A DNA stretch of 64,000 bases from JBBQZP01 sp038207585 (lineage in GTDB: Bacteria; Pseudomonadota; Alphaproteobacteria; Rhodobacterales; Rhodobacteraceae): NCBI GenBank assembly GCA_038207585.1, contig JBBQZP010000006.1, forward strand, positions 1 through 64,000. The letters are read 5' to 3'. This document shows positions 49,090 to 57,059 of the stretch, piece after piece. Position 1 is the first letter of the stretch. Every line of letters starts with the position of its first letter. A program made the translations under genes and the position numbers. The notes beneath the pieces were generated by a model. It worked only from the letters and a program-made list of their open reading frames with translations, did not search any database and was not told the DNA's origin.

Positions 49090-50304
49090 TCAGGTCGAAC
49101 TGCGCGGACGCAGCGCCAGCCAGATCAGCGCGCCCCCCGCCAATGCCAGAAACGGCAGCATCGCCATGTTGACGGCATCCCATCCGGCCTGAACCGAACC
49201 GCCCGAGCAATTCATCAATCCGCCGGAACTGAGCGAGGCAAGTGTCACACCGCCGAACACGATCAGATCGTTCAGCCCCTGCATCCGGCCGCGTTCAGAC
49301 GGGGCGTGACTGGAGGCAAGCAGGGTGGTTGCCCCGATGAAGCCGAAATTCCAGCCAACCCCCAGAAGGATCATCGCGCCAAAGAAGTTGCCAAGCTGGA
49401 TGCCTGCAATCGCGGTGGCTCCGGCGGCGGCGAGGATCAAAAGGCCAAGGGCGATGACGCGTTCAACCCCGATCCGCGAGATAACATAGCCAGTAAAGAA
49501 CGACGGCACATACATCGCCAGCACATGCGCCGTCACCACATCGGATGCATCGGATTTCAGGAACCCGCAGCCCACAACGGCCAGCGGAGACGAGGTCATC
49601 ACAAGGTTCATCAGCGCGTATGAGACCGTGGCGCAGATCACCGCCACCGCGATGCGCGGGGTCTTCAAAAGCTCCCACCGGCTGCGGCCCCGGTCATCGC
49701 CTGGGGCCGGCGGGGCAGGGGGGGGCACGCGCAGAAAGGCAAAGATGAAGACGCCCACTGCATTAAGGGCGATGACCGCAAGATAGGTGCCAAGGAATGG
49801 GATCACCATGCGGTCATCGGTGATATGCACGATCTCGCGCCCGATTACCGCCGATAACAGCCCGCCCGCCATAACAAATGAAATCGCCTTGGGCCGGAAC
49901 GCGTCCGATGCGGTATCGGCGGCGGCAAAGCGGTAAAATCCTTGGGCCGACATGTAGATACCCGTGAAAAGCGCGCCAAGGACAAAGACCGGGAACGAGG
50001 CGATGGTCAGCGCATAGGCCCCGATCGCGGCCCCGATTCCGCCGCCAACCGCGCCGATGACAAAGCCAGCACGCCGCCCGAAGCGCTGCATGATCAGCGA
50101 CAGCGGTGTGGCCGACAGCATCGATCCGATCACGATGGCCGTTATCGGCAGGGTCGCCCAGCAGATGTTGCTGGCAAGCGATTGCCCCGCGAGGCCCGCG
50201 ACGGTGAAGATCACCGGCATCTGTGCGCCCAGCACGGCCTGTGCCGCAACCAGCACCCAGACGGTGCGGCGGGCATTGGCATCATTGGCGGGTTCGGTTT
50301 GCAT
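49090..50304 (-). CDS. MFS transporter
   Basis: 404 residues with about 12 membrane helices in two groups of six, joined by a polar loop (RVPPPAPPAPGDDRGRSRWE). The loop between helices 2 and 3 has the MFS-type QRFGRRAGF. The start at 50304 (MQTEPANDANARRTVW) lies in the divergent gap before the glycosylase gene; the longer open frame reaching 50724 overlaps that gene and is not used. The substrate is not predictable. Confidence 0.88.
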   Translation of the reverse strand: MQTEPANDANARRTVWVLVAAQAVLGAQMPVIFTVAGLAGQSLASNICWATLPITAIVIGSMLSATPLSLIMQRFGRRAGFVIGAVGGGIGAAIGAYALTIASFPVFVLGALFTGIYMSAQGFYRFAAADTASDAFRPKAISFVMAGGLLSAVIGREIVHITDDRMVIPFLGTYLAVIALNAVGVFIFAFLRVPPPAPPAPGDDRGRSRWELLKTPRIAVAVICATVSYALMNLVMTSSPLAVVGCGFLKSDASDVVTAHVLAMYVPSFFTGYVISRIGVERVIALGLLILAAAGATAIAGIQLGNFFGAMILLGVGWNFGFIGATTLLASSHAPSERGRMQGLNDLIVFGGVTLASLSSGGLMNCSGGSVQAGWDAVNMAMLPFLALAGGALIWLALRPRSST

Positions 50305-50432
50305 GGCTTTGGGTAATGCCCGGCGCAGACGCGTGCAAGGCCGAAACGGGGGCGCACCCTCGGGGGCATTGAGCCCCGCTCGGGCGCGGCTGACGCGGTG
50401 GGCGCGTGCGGGTGGTCTTTGCTGCATCGGCG

Positions 50433-50470
50433 GCGTAGCCTTCGGCGAGGATATTTGGGTCAAAATGAAA
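50433..50470 (+). repeat. Possible dispersed intergenic repeat
   Basis: The stretch with GCCTTCGGCGAGGATATTT, then GGGTCAAAATGAAA, resembles a short element I know from many intergenic regions of Rhodobacteraceae genomes. There is only one copy in this window, so the call rests on memory and would need a genome-wide search. Confidence 0.3.
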
Positions 50471-50542
50471 GCGGTAAGGAAGCGTGCGCGGGCGTTGGTG
50501 ACGGGGCCGGCAGGGTGCGGGGCGAAAGAGCAGGGGCGGGAT

Positions 50543-51178
50543 ATGGCTGCGGTGGGACGGATCATTCTCGGGCAGGCTTGCGTCACGGAGGGGGCGGCCT
50601 GGCTTGGCGCGCACGACGCGCGGTTTGCGATGGCGCTTGGTCTGTGCGGCCCTCTGCCACTGCGGCGCAAGCCGGAGGGGTTTGCCGAGTTATTGTCGGC
50701 GATTGTGAGCCAGCAGGTTTCCATTGCCTCGGCGCGGGCGATCTGGGGGCGGCTGGAGGCTGCGGGGATGGTGACGCAGGGCGCGGTGCTAGAGGCCGGG
50801 GACGCAGGCTTGCGGGCATGCGGATTGTCGCGTCAGAAGATCCGGTATGCGCAGGCTTTGGCAGGCGCGGGGATCGACTTTGACGCATTGGCCGCGCTGC
50901 CCGACGAGGCGGTGATTGCGACACTTGTGACGGTGCCGGGGATCGGGCGCTGGACGGCGGAGATTTATGTGATGTTCTCGCTGGGCCGGGCGGATGTGTT
51001 CGCCCCCGGCGATCTGGCGTTGCAGGAAGCGGCGCGGGTGCTGTTTGATCTGCCCGCTCGCCCCGGTGAGCGGGAGTTGCGCGCCATGGCGGAAAGCTGG
51101 TCGCCCTGGCGGTCGGTTGCGGCGCGGATTTTGTGGGCCTATTACCATGTGATAAAGTCTCGCGAGGGGATACGATGA
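50543..51178 (+). CDS. DNA-3-methyladenine glycosylase II (AlkA-like, HhH-GPD)
   Basis: 211 residues. It removes alkylated bases in base-excision repair. The helix-hairpin-helix (VPGIGRWTAEIYVMFSLGR) is followed by the catalytic aspartate in FAPGDLALQEAA; FAELLSAIVSQQVSIASARAI is the conserved first helix pair. The N-terminal AlkA domain of E. coli is missing, as in the short bacterial class. Start at 50543 with AGGGGCGGG upstream; ATG 50465 would add 26 residues. The stop overlaps the next start. Confidence 0.88.
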   Translation: MAAVGRIILGQACVTEGAAWLGAHDARFAMALGLCGPLPLRRKPEGFAELLSAIVSQQVSIASARAIWGRLEAAGMVTQGAVLEAGDAGLRACGLSRQKIRYAQALAGAGIDFDALAALPDEAVIATLVTVPGIGRWTAEIYVMFSLGRADVFAPGDLALQEAARVLFDLPARPGERELRAMAESWSPWRSVAARILWAYYHVIKSREGIR

Positions 51179-51834
51179 CACGACAACTTTCCTGTGGGCG
51201 GCACGCGCCTGCGTCCGGTGTGGTGCGCAGTCTGGTGGTCTTTTTGCATGGCTACGGTGCGAATGGGGCAGATTTGCTGGGGCTGGCCGACCCTTTGGCG
51301 CCGCATCTGCCGGGTACGCTGTTTCTATCGCCCGATGCGCCGGAGCCGTGTGTGGGCGGCGGCTTTGGATTGCAGTGGTTTCCGATTCCCTGGATTGACG
51401 GGTCGTCCGAGGCGGCGGCTGCGGCGGGGTTGGCTGCGGCGGCAGATGATCTGAATGCGTTTCTGGACGCTGAACTTGTCGCCGCCGGGCTGGGGCCGGA
51501 TCGGCTTGTATTGGTTGGCTTTTCGCAGGGCGCGATGATGAGCCTGCATGTGGCGCCACGTCGCGCGCAGGCGATGGCCGGGGTGGTGGCGATCTCGGGG
51601 CGGCTTCTGGTGCCCGAACGACTGGAGGCAGAGGCGCTGGTGAAACCGCCGGTGTTGCTGATCCACGGCGATCAGGACCCTGTTGTGCCGTTTGAAGATA
51701 TGGGCCGGGCCGGGCAGGCGCTGACGGCGGCGGGGTTCGAGACGTTTGGCCATGTGATGAAGGGCACCGGGCACGGCATAGCACCCGACGGCCTGCAAGT
51801 GGCGCTTTCGTTTCTGCACGACCGTCTGGCGTAA
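51175..51834 (+). CDS. Phospholipase/carboxylesterase-family alpha/beta hydrolase
   Basis: 219 residues. The fold is seen in VVFLHGYGANGADLLGLADP, the nucleophile serine in GFSQGAMMSLHV, the acid in HGDQDPVVPFEDM and the histidine in GTGHGIAPDG. This family hydrolyses short acyl esters and lysophospholipids; the natural substrate is unknown. ATGA overlap with the glycosylase gene. Confidence 0.9.
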   Translation: MTRQLSCGRHAPASGVVRSLVVFLHGYGANGADLLGLADPLAPHLPGTLFLSPDAPEPCVGGGFGLQWFPIPWIDGSSEAAAAAGLAAAADDLNAFLDAELVAAGLGPDRLVLVGFSQGAMMSLHVAPRRAQAMAGVVAISGRLLVPERLEAEALVKPPVLLIHGDQDPVVPFEDMGRAGQALTAAGFETFGHVMKGTGHGIAPDGLQVALSFLHDRLA

Positions 51835-51898
51835 CCGGCGTCACGGCCTTGTCATGGGGCCGGGGTAAGAACCGAGCTATCAAGCCAAATCAAGGGGC

Positions 51899-51926
51899 TT
51901 GTCAGGCGCAATACGCCATATATAGT
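51899..51926 (+). promoter_or_regulatory. Sigma-70-type promoter before the HNH gene
   Basis: TTGTCA (51899-51904), 16 bases, TATAGT (51921-51926). It lies 65 bases before the HNH start. A hairpin GGCGGC/GCCGCC (51939-51958) lies in the resulting leader. Confidence 0.5.
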
Positions 51927-51990
51927 TTGTGACGATCAGGCGGCGCTGCAAAGCCGCCACGCGAGACATCAAAGGCGGGAGCTTTTGCGA

Positions 51991-52575
51991 ATGGACGGCG
52001 ATTTCAGGACGACTTTTGTGCGCGAGCCTGCGGGGCTGAAACATTACCCGGCGCTGGTTCTGAACGCCGATTTCCGCCCGTTGTCGTACTACCCCCTGTC
52101 GTTGTGGCCCTGGCAGGAAGCGATAAAGGCAGTGTTTCTGGACCGGGTGACGATCGTTGCCGAATACGAACAGGTGGTGCGCAGCCAGAGGTCCGAGGTC
52201 CGAATACCTTCGGTGGTGGTGCTGAAGGATTATGTGAAACCTCAAAAGCGCGTGGCCTTCACGCGCTTTAATCTTTTTCTGCGGGATTCGTTTTGCTGCC
52301 AATATTGTGGCGCACGGGGGGATCTGACCTTCGACCATGTGCTGCCGCGCGCGCGGGGCGGGGTCACGTCGTGGGAAAACGTCGTGGCTGCCTGTTCGCC
52401 GTGCAATCTGCGCAAGGGGTCAAAAACGCTGAAGCAATCGGGATTGTCGCTGGCAATGCGTCCGCGTCAGCCATCGGCCGAGGAAATGCAAGCGCACGGC
52501 CGCCGCTTTCCGCCCAACCACCTGCATCAGTCCTGGCTTGATTTTCTGTACTGGGACGCGGAACTTGACGCCTGA
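51991..52575 (+). CDS. HNH endonuclease-domain protein
   Basis: 194 residues. The C-terminal HNH/zinc motif is CQYCGARGDLTFDHVLPRARGG, then ENVVAACSPCNLRKG with the second CxxC. The N-terminal part (LVLNADFRPLSYYPLSLWPW) is the typical beginning of a widespread alphaproteobacterial HNH protein of unknown role, not linked to a restriction system here. ATG 51991 is preceded by GGGAG; a TTG at 51985 is an alternative. It stands alone, upstream of zwf. Confidence 0.9.
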   Translation: MDGDFRTTFVREPAGLKHYPALVLNADFRPLSYYPLSLWPWQEAIKAVFLDRVTIVAEYEQVVRSQRSEVRIPSVVVLKDYVKPQKRVAFTRFNLFLRDSFCCQYCGARGDLTFDHVLPRARGGVTSWENVVAACSPCNLRKGSKTLKQSGLSLAMRPRQPSAEEMQAHGRRFPPNHLHQSWLDFLYWDAELDA

Positions 52576-52644
52576 TCCCTTCGGGCTTTGCCACCCCGCG
52601 TGCGGGTGCTAGACTTGGCCCTTCAGTGGCGCTAGAACGGCGGC

Positions 52645-52656
52645 GTTAGCGCTAAC
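52645..52656. promoter_or_regulatory. LacI-type palindrome upstream of zwf
   Basis: GTTAGCGCTAAC is a perfect 12-bp palindrome with the central CG typical of LacI-family operators, 28 bases before the zwf start. Sugar-responsive LacI-type repressors control hexose catabolism in many alphaproteobacteria. The regulator gene is not in the window. Confidence 0.55.
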
Positions 52657-52683
52657 GAAGCGACGGGGAAGGCAGGCAAATTG

Positions 52684-54135
52684 ATGGTATCGCGCGTAAT
52701 TCCAGTAGATCCTTTTGATCTTGTGGTCTTTGGCGGCACGGGTGATCTGGCCAAGCGCAAGATCATTCCGGGCCTGTTTCGCCGCTTTCTGGCCGGGCAG
52801 ATGCCGGCTGAAAGCCGGATCATCGGCGCGGCCCGTTCCGAGATGGACGATGCAGGCTTTCGCGAACTGGCAAAGGTCGCGATCGAAGAATTCGTGGCCA
52901 AGGGCAAGCGCGACGCCGAAAAGATCGCCGAATTCCTGGAACGTATGCATTATGTGGCAATTGACGCCACGGGCGAGGGCGGTTGGCCCAAACTGAAAAA
53001 GCTGATGCGCCCCGATGTGGTGACGGCGTTCTATTTCTCGGTCGCACCGTCCTTGTTCGGGGCGATTGCCGAACGGTTGCACAAACATGGCATCGCCACG
53101 CCGCAAAGCCGGATCGTGGTGGAAAAGCCCTTTGGCCGCGACCTTGCCAGCGCCAAGGAGTTGAACGCCACCCTGGCACTGCATTTCCGCGAAGACCAGA
53201 TTTACCGTATCGACCATTACTTGGGCAAAGAGACGGTGCAGAACCTGATGGCGGTGCGCTTTGCCAACATCCTGTTCGAGCCACTGTGGAAATCGGAATA
53301 CGTCGACCATGTTCAGATCACGGTGGCCGAAACCGTGGGCGTGGACGGGCGCGGGGCCTATTACGATAAATCGGGTGCGATGCGCGATATGGTGCAGAAC
53401 CATATGATGCAGCTTTTGTGCCTGATCGCGATGGAGCCGCCCTACCACTTTGACCCCAACGCCGTGCGCGATGAAAAGCTGAAGGTGATCCGCGCGCTTG
53501 ATCCGGTAAAGCCCGATGACATCGTGCGCGGGCAATACAATGGGGCCAAGGGGCAGGGTTACACCGATCACGCCGAAAACCCCGCGTCAAAGACCGAAAG
53601 CTATATCGCGATGAAGGTCAGCCTGTCGAACTGGCGCTGGAAGGGCACGCCCTTCTATCTGCGCACCGGCAAGCGGCTGCGGGCGCGCACGTCGGAAATT
53701 GCGATCACTTTCCGCGAGCCGCCACATTCGATTTTCGATGATGCGTCGGGCTGGCGCGAAAACGTGCTGGTGATCCGGTTGCAGCCCAATGAGGGCATGA
53801 ACCTGATGGTGATGATCAAGGAACCGGGGCCGGGCGGCATGCGCCTGACGCAGGTGCCGCTGGACATGAGCTTTGCCGAGGCTTTGGGCGAAGACGGCAC
53901 CGATATTCCCGATGCTTACGAACGGCTGATCATGGATGTGATCCGGGGCAACCAGACGCTCTTCATGCGCGGCGATGAGGTGGAGGCAGCATGGGCCTGG
54001 ACCGACCCGATCATTCAGGGCTGGGAAGACCGGGGCGACAAGCCGCAGGGCTATGATCCGGGAACGTCCGGCCCCGAGGATGCGTTGATGCTTATGCACC
54101 GCGACGGGCGGCGCTGGCGCGAGATCAAAGAATGA
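52684..54135 (+). CDS. zwf: Glucose-6-phosphate 1-dehydrogenase
   Basis: 483 residues. First step of the Entner-Doudoroff/oxidative pentose route. Coenzyme loop FGGTGDLAKRKIIPGLF; substrate site RIDHYLGKETVQNLMAVRF; further block GYTDHAENPASKTESYIA. ATG 52684 (AAGGCAGGC upstream) or the adjacent TTG 52681 is the start. It overlaps pgl by 4 bases and heads the zwf-pgl-pgi operon. Confidence 0.97.
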   Translation: MVSRVIPVDPFDLVVFGGTGDLAKRKIIPGLFRRFLAGQMPAESRIIGAARSEMDDAGFRELAKVAIEEFVAKGKRDAEKIAEFLERMHYVAIDATGEGGWPKLKKLMRPDVVTAFYFSVAPSLFGAIAERLHKHGIATPQSRIVVEKPFGRDLASAKELNATLALHFREDQIYRIDHYLGKETVQNLMAVRFANILFEPLWKSEYVDHVQITVAETVGVDGRGAYYDKSGAMRDMVQNHMMQLLCLIAMEPPYHFDPNAVRDEKLKVIRALDPVKPDDIVRGQYNGAKGQGYTDHAENPASKTESYIAMKVSLSNWRWKGTPFYLRTGKRLRARTSEIAITFREPPHSIFDDASGWRENVLVIRLQPNEGMNLMVMIKEPGPGGMRLTQVPLDMSFAEALGEDGTDIPDAYERLIMDVIRGNQTLFMRGDEVEAAWAWTDPIIQGWEDRGDKPQGYDPGTSGPEDALMLMHRDGRRWREIKE

Positions 54136-54803
54136 ACCTTGTCGAATACCCCGACCGCGAGTTGATGATGCTGGCCTTGGCCAAGACGCTTGCAAGCGAG
54201 CTGGGCGCGGTGCTGCGCCAGCACGGCCGCGCGACGTTCTGCGTGCCCGGCGGCACCACGCCGGGGCCGGTGTTCGATACCATTTCCGGCGTTGATCTGG
54301 ACTGGGGCAAGGTGTTTGTCATGCTGAACGACGAACGCTGGGTGCCGGAAGATCATCCCCGCTCCAACACCCGGCTGTTGCGCCAGCGCTTGTTGCGCGG
54401 CAGGGCGGCGGATGCGGAATATGTGCCGCTTTATGCGCCGACGGATACGCCGGAAGAGGCGCTTGAGACGTTGTCGAACGGGATCGAGACGCATCTGCCG
54501 ATCTCGGTTCTGCTGCTTGGTATGGGCGGCGACATGCACACGGCCTCGCTTTTCCCCGGTGCAGACCGTCTGGCCGAGGCGATGGCCCCGGATGCCCCCG
54601 CCCTGATGGCCCTGCGGTCAGACGCTGCGGGTGAGCCGCGTATTACCCTGACCGCGCGGGTTCTCAAAGACGCGATGTCGACGCATATCCTGATCACCGG
54701 CCCGGAAAAGCGCGCAGCATTGGAACGGGCACAGGGCCTGACCGAGATGGAAGCGCCGGTGCAGGCGGTGCTGGCCAACGCAACGGTTCACTGGGCGGAA
54801 TAA
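54132..54803 (+). CDS. pgl: 6-phosphogluconolactonase
   Basis: 223 residues. It hydrolyses the lactone made by Zwf. Family blocks: FCVPGGTTPGPVFDTI, VFVMLNDERWVPEDHPRSNTRLLRQ, LGMGGDMHTASLFPG and RITLTARVLKDAM. The order zwf-pgl-pgi with overlaps is standard in Rhodobacterales. Confidence 0.95.
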   Translation: MNLVEYPDRELMMLALAKTLASELGAVLRQHGRATFCVPGGTTPGPVFDTISGVDLDWGKVFVMLNDERWVPEDHPRSNTRLLRQRLLRGRAADAEYVPLYAPTDTPEEALETLSNGIETHLPISVLLLGMGGDMHTASLFPGADRLAEAMAPDAPALMALRSDAAGEPRITLTARVLKDAMSTHILITGPEKRAALERAQGLTEMEAPVQAVLANATVHWAE

Positions 54804-54819
54804 GGGGCGGAGCAGGGCG

Positions 54820-56418
54820 ATGACAATCTGGAACGATCTTAAAGCACATCACGCGGCGGTCGCCGACCGCAGTATTCTGTCGTTGTTCGATGAACCGGCG
54901 CGGGCGGGCGCGTTTTCAACCGCTCTGGGCGGAATGATTCTTGATTACTCCAAAACCAATATCGACGCGCAGGCGCGGGATATGTTGCTGAGGCTGGCAG
55001 AAACCTCGGGTGTGGCCGCCAAGCGCGAGGCGATGTTTTCGGGCGCCAAGATCAACGAAACCGAAGGCCGCGCGGTTTTGCACACGGCTTTGCGCAACAT
55101 GAATACTCCGGTGATGGTGGACGGCGCGGATGTCACGCCTTCGATCCGCGCCACCCATGCGCGGCTTCAGGCTTTTGCCGAAGACGTGCGCGCGGGGCGG
55201 TTTGCGGGGCAGGGCGGCGCGATCACCGATGTTGTCAATATCGGGATCGGCGGGTCGGACCTTGGGCCTGCAATGGCGGTTCTGGCGCTGGCCCCGTTCC
55301 ACGACGGGCCGCGATGCCATTTCGTGTCCAACATCGACGGCGCACATATCCACGATGTGCTGGCGGAGCTTGATCCGGCGACCACGCTGGTCATCGTCGC
55401 CTCCAAAACCTTCACCACGATCGAGACGATGACCAATGCCGAAACCGCGCGGGACTGGATGGCGAAAGTGGTGAAAAACCCCGCCGCCCAATTCACAGCC
55501 GTATCTACCGCCGCCGACAAGACCGCCGCTTTCGGCATTGATGCGGCCCGGGTGTTCGGGTTCGAGGATTGGGTAGGCGGTCGCTATTCCTTGTGGGGCC
55601 CGATCGGCCTGTCGCTGATGATCGCAATTGGCACCGATGGCTTTGACGATTTCCTTGCCGGTGGCGCGGATGTGGACGCGCATTTCCGAACGGCGGAATT
55701 TGCCGCGAACCTTCCGGTATTGCTGGCGCTGGTGGGCATCTGGCACAATCAGATCTGCGGCTATCCCACCCGCGCCGTGCTGCCCTATGATCAGCGTCTG
55801 TCACGCCTGCCCGCCTATCTGCAACAGTTGGAGATGGAGAGTAACGGCAAGCGCGTGGCGATGGACGGCAGCGATCTTGAGATGAACTCAGGCCCGGTGG
55901 TCTGGGGTGAACCCGGCACCAATGGCCAGCACGCGTTTTATCAGTTGATCCATCAGGGCACCCGCGTCGTGCCGTGCGAGTTTCTGGTCGCGCGGCAAGG
56001 GCATGAGCCGGACCTGAAACATCAGCACCTTCTTCTGGTGTCCAACTGCCTTGCGCAATCGGAGGCGCTGATGCGGGGTCGGTCGCTGGCCGAAGCCACC
56101 GCGATCATGGCCCGCAAGGGGCTGAGCGGGGCGGAACTTGACCGGCAGGCGCGCCACCGGGTGTTTGCAGGCAACCGGCCCTCGACCACGCTGGCTTATG
56201 ACCGGCTGACCCCCTTTGTTCTGGGCCAGATCATCGCGCTTTACGAACACCGCGTCTTTGTCGAAGGCGTGATCCTTGGCATCAACTCGTATGATCAATG
56301 GGGGGTGGAGCTGGGCAAGGAACTGGCGCTGGCGCTGCAACCGATGCTGGAGGGCGCGCAATCGTCCAACGGCAAGGATGGATCGACCCGCGCGTTGATC
56401 GCATGGTTCCGGGGCTAG
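54820..56418 (+). CDS. pgi: Glucose-6-phosphate isomerase
   Basis: 532 residues. It interconverts glucose-6-phosphate and fructose-6-phosphate, so the operon can feed both fructose and glucose into the Entner-Doudoroff route. Signatures: DVVNIGIGGSDLGPAMAVLAL, VASKTFTTIETMTNA, GGRYSLWGPIGLSL and the catalytic-region GTNGQHAFYQLIHQGT. It starts 16 bases after pgl with GGGGCGGAGC upstream. Confidence 0.97.
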   Translation: MTIWNDLKAHHAAVADRSILSLFDEPARAGAFSTALGGMILDYSKTNIDAQARDMLLRLAETSGVAAKREAMFSGAKINETEGRAVLHTALRNMNTPVMVDGADVTPSIRATHARLQAFAEDVRAGRFAGQGGAITDVVNIGIGGSDLGPAMAVLALAPFHDGPRCHFVSNIDGAHIHDVLAELDPATTLVIVASKTFTTIETMTNAETARDWMAKVVKNPAAQFTAVSTAADKTAAFGIDAARVFGFEDWVGGRYSLWGPIGLSLMIAIGTDGFDDFLAGGADVDAHFRTAEFAANLPVLLALVGIWHNQICGYPTRAVLPYDQRLSRLPAYLQQLEMESNGKRVAMDGSDLEMNSGPVVWGEPGTNGQHAFYQLIHQGTRVVPCEFLVARQGHEPDLKHQHLLLVSNCLAQSEALMRGRSLAEATAIMARKGLSGAELDRQARHRVFAGNRPSTTLAYDRLTPFVLGQIIALYEHRVFVEGVILGINSYDQWGVELGKELALALQPMLEGAQSSNGKDGSTRALIAWFRG

Positions 56419-56480
56419 GCGGGCAATCTGCCCGCCCAAAATTCTTCGAAGAATTTTGCAAGAATTTTCGAAAATTCTTG
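56418..56480. repeat. Three consecutive palindromes behind pgi
   Basis: GGCGGGC-aatct-GCCCGCC (56418-56436) is followed by a perfect 20-bp palindrome with arms AAAATTCTTC/GAAGAATTTT (56438-56457) and a perfect 22-bp palindrome with arms CAAGAATTTTC/GAAAATTCTTG (56459-56480). The AT-rich pair share arms (AAAATTCTT and AAGAATTTT) and could pair with each other in different ways. The first probably ends the zwf operon; the whole set lies between convergent pgi and ridA. Confidence 0.65.
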
Positions 56481-56500
56481 GGCGCGCGGTGACCGGCGGC

Positions 56501-56854
56501 TTATCTCAGCGCCGCAGTCACAATCACTTCGACAAGATAGTCCGGCGACGCCAGCTTTGCCTCACCAGTCGCCCGGGCGGGCGTGTGGCCCTGCGGCACC
56601 CACTCGTCCCAGACTGCATTCATTGCGGGGAAATCGGCCATATCTGCCAGCCATATCTGCGCCGACAGGATGCGGGTCTTGTCGGTGCCTGCGTCTGCGA
56701 GGATCTGATCGACCTCTGCCAGACAGGTGCGGGTCTGATCCGCCACCGATGTGCCCGGTTGGCCGACCTGACCTGCGACCCAAAGGATACCGTTGAAGGC
56801 GACACCCTTGCTCATGCGAGCGCCAGTGCCAAAGCGGGTGATGTCGGGGTTCAT
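56501..56854 (-). CDS. RidA-family protein
   Basis: 117 residues, YjgF/YER057c/UK114 fold. RidA proteins hydrolyse reactive enamine/imine intermediates from amino-acid metabolism. Features: RMSKGVAFNGILWVAGQVG, QTRTCLAEVDQILADAGTDK, ILSAQIWLADMADF and ARATGEAKLASPDYLVEV. The subfamily is not certain because the catalytic arginine context differs from archetypal RidA. Start at 56854 with AGGAGA upstream. Confidence 0.9.
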   Translation of the reverse strand: MNPDITRFGTGARMSKGVAFNGILWVAGQVGQPGTSVADQTRTCLAEVDQILADAGTDKTRILSAQIWLADMADFPAMNAVWDEWVPQGHTPARATGEAKLASPDYLVEVIVTAALR

Positions 56855-56915
56855 TGCAATCTCTCCTGTTATGCTGACACCGTGCTACAGGGCGCAGGCA
56901 TAAAGGAAAAGAGGC

Positions 56916-56989
56916 TGGAGCGGGTGAAGGGAATCGAACCCTCGTATTCAGCTTGGGAAGCTGCTGCTCTACCATTGAGCTACACCCGC
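56916..56989 (-). tRNA. tRNA-Gly (anticodon CCC)
   Basis: 74 bases with encoded CCA. On the minus strand the acceptor arm GCGGGTG pairs with CACCCGC; the anticodon loop is TTCCCAA (anticodon CCC); the T loop is GTTCGATTC. It is very similar to E. coli tRNA-Gly-CCC. Confidence 0.95.
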
Positions 56990-57059
56990 GCGCAGGTTCA
57001 GGTATGCCAGCAACCGCCGCGCGTCAAGGTGGTGCGCGCGGCGGTCGGCGCAAAAGCCG

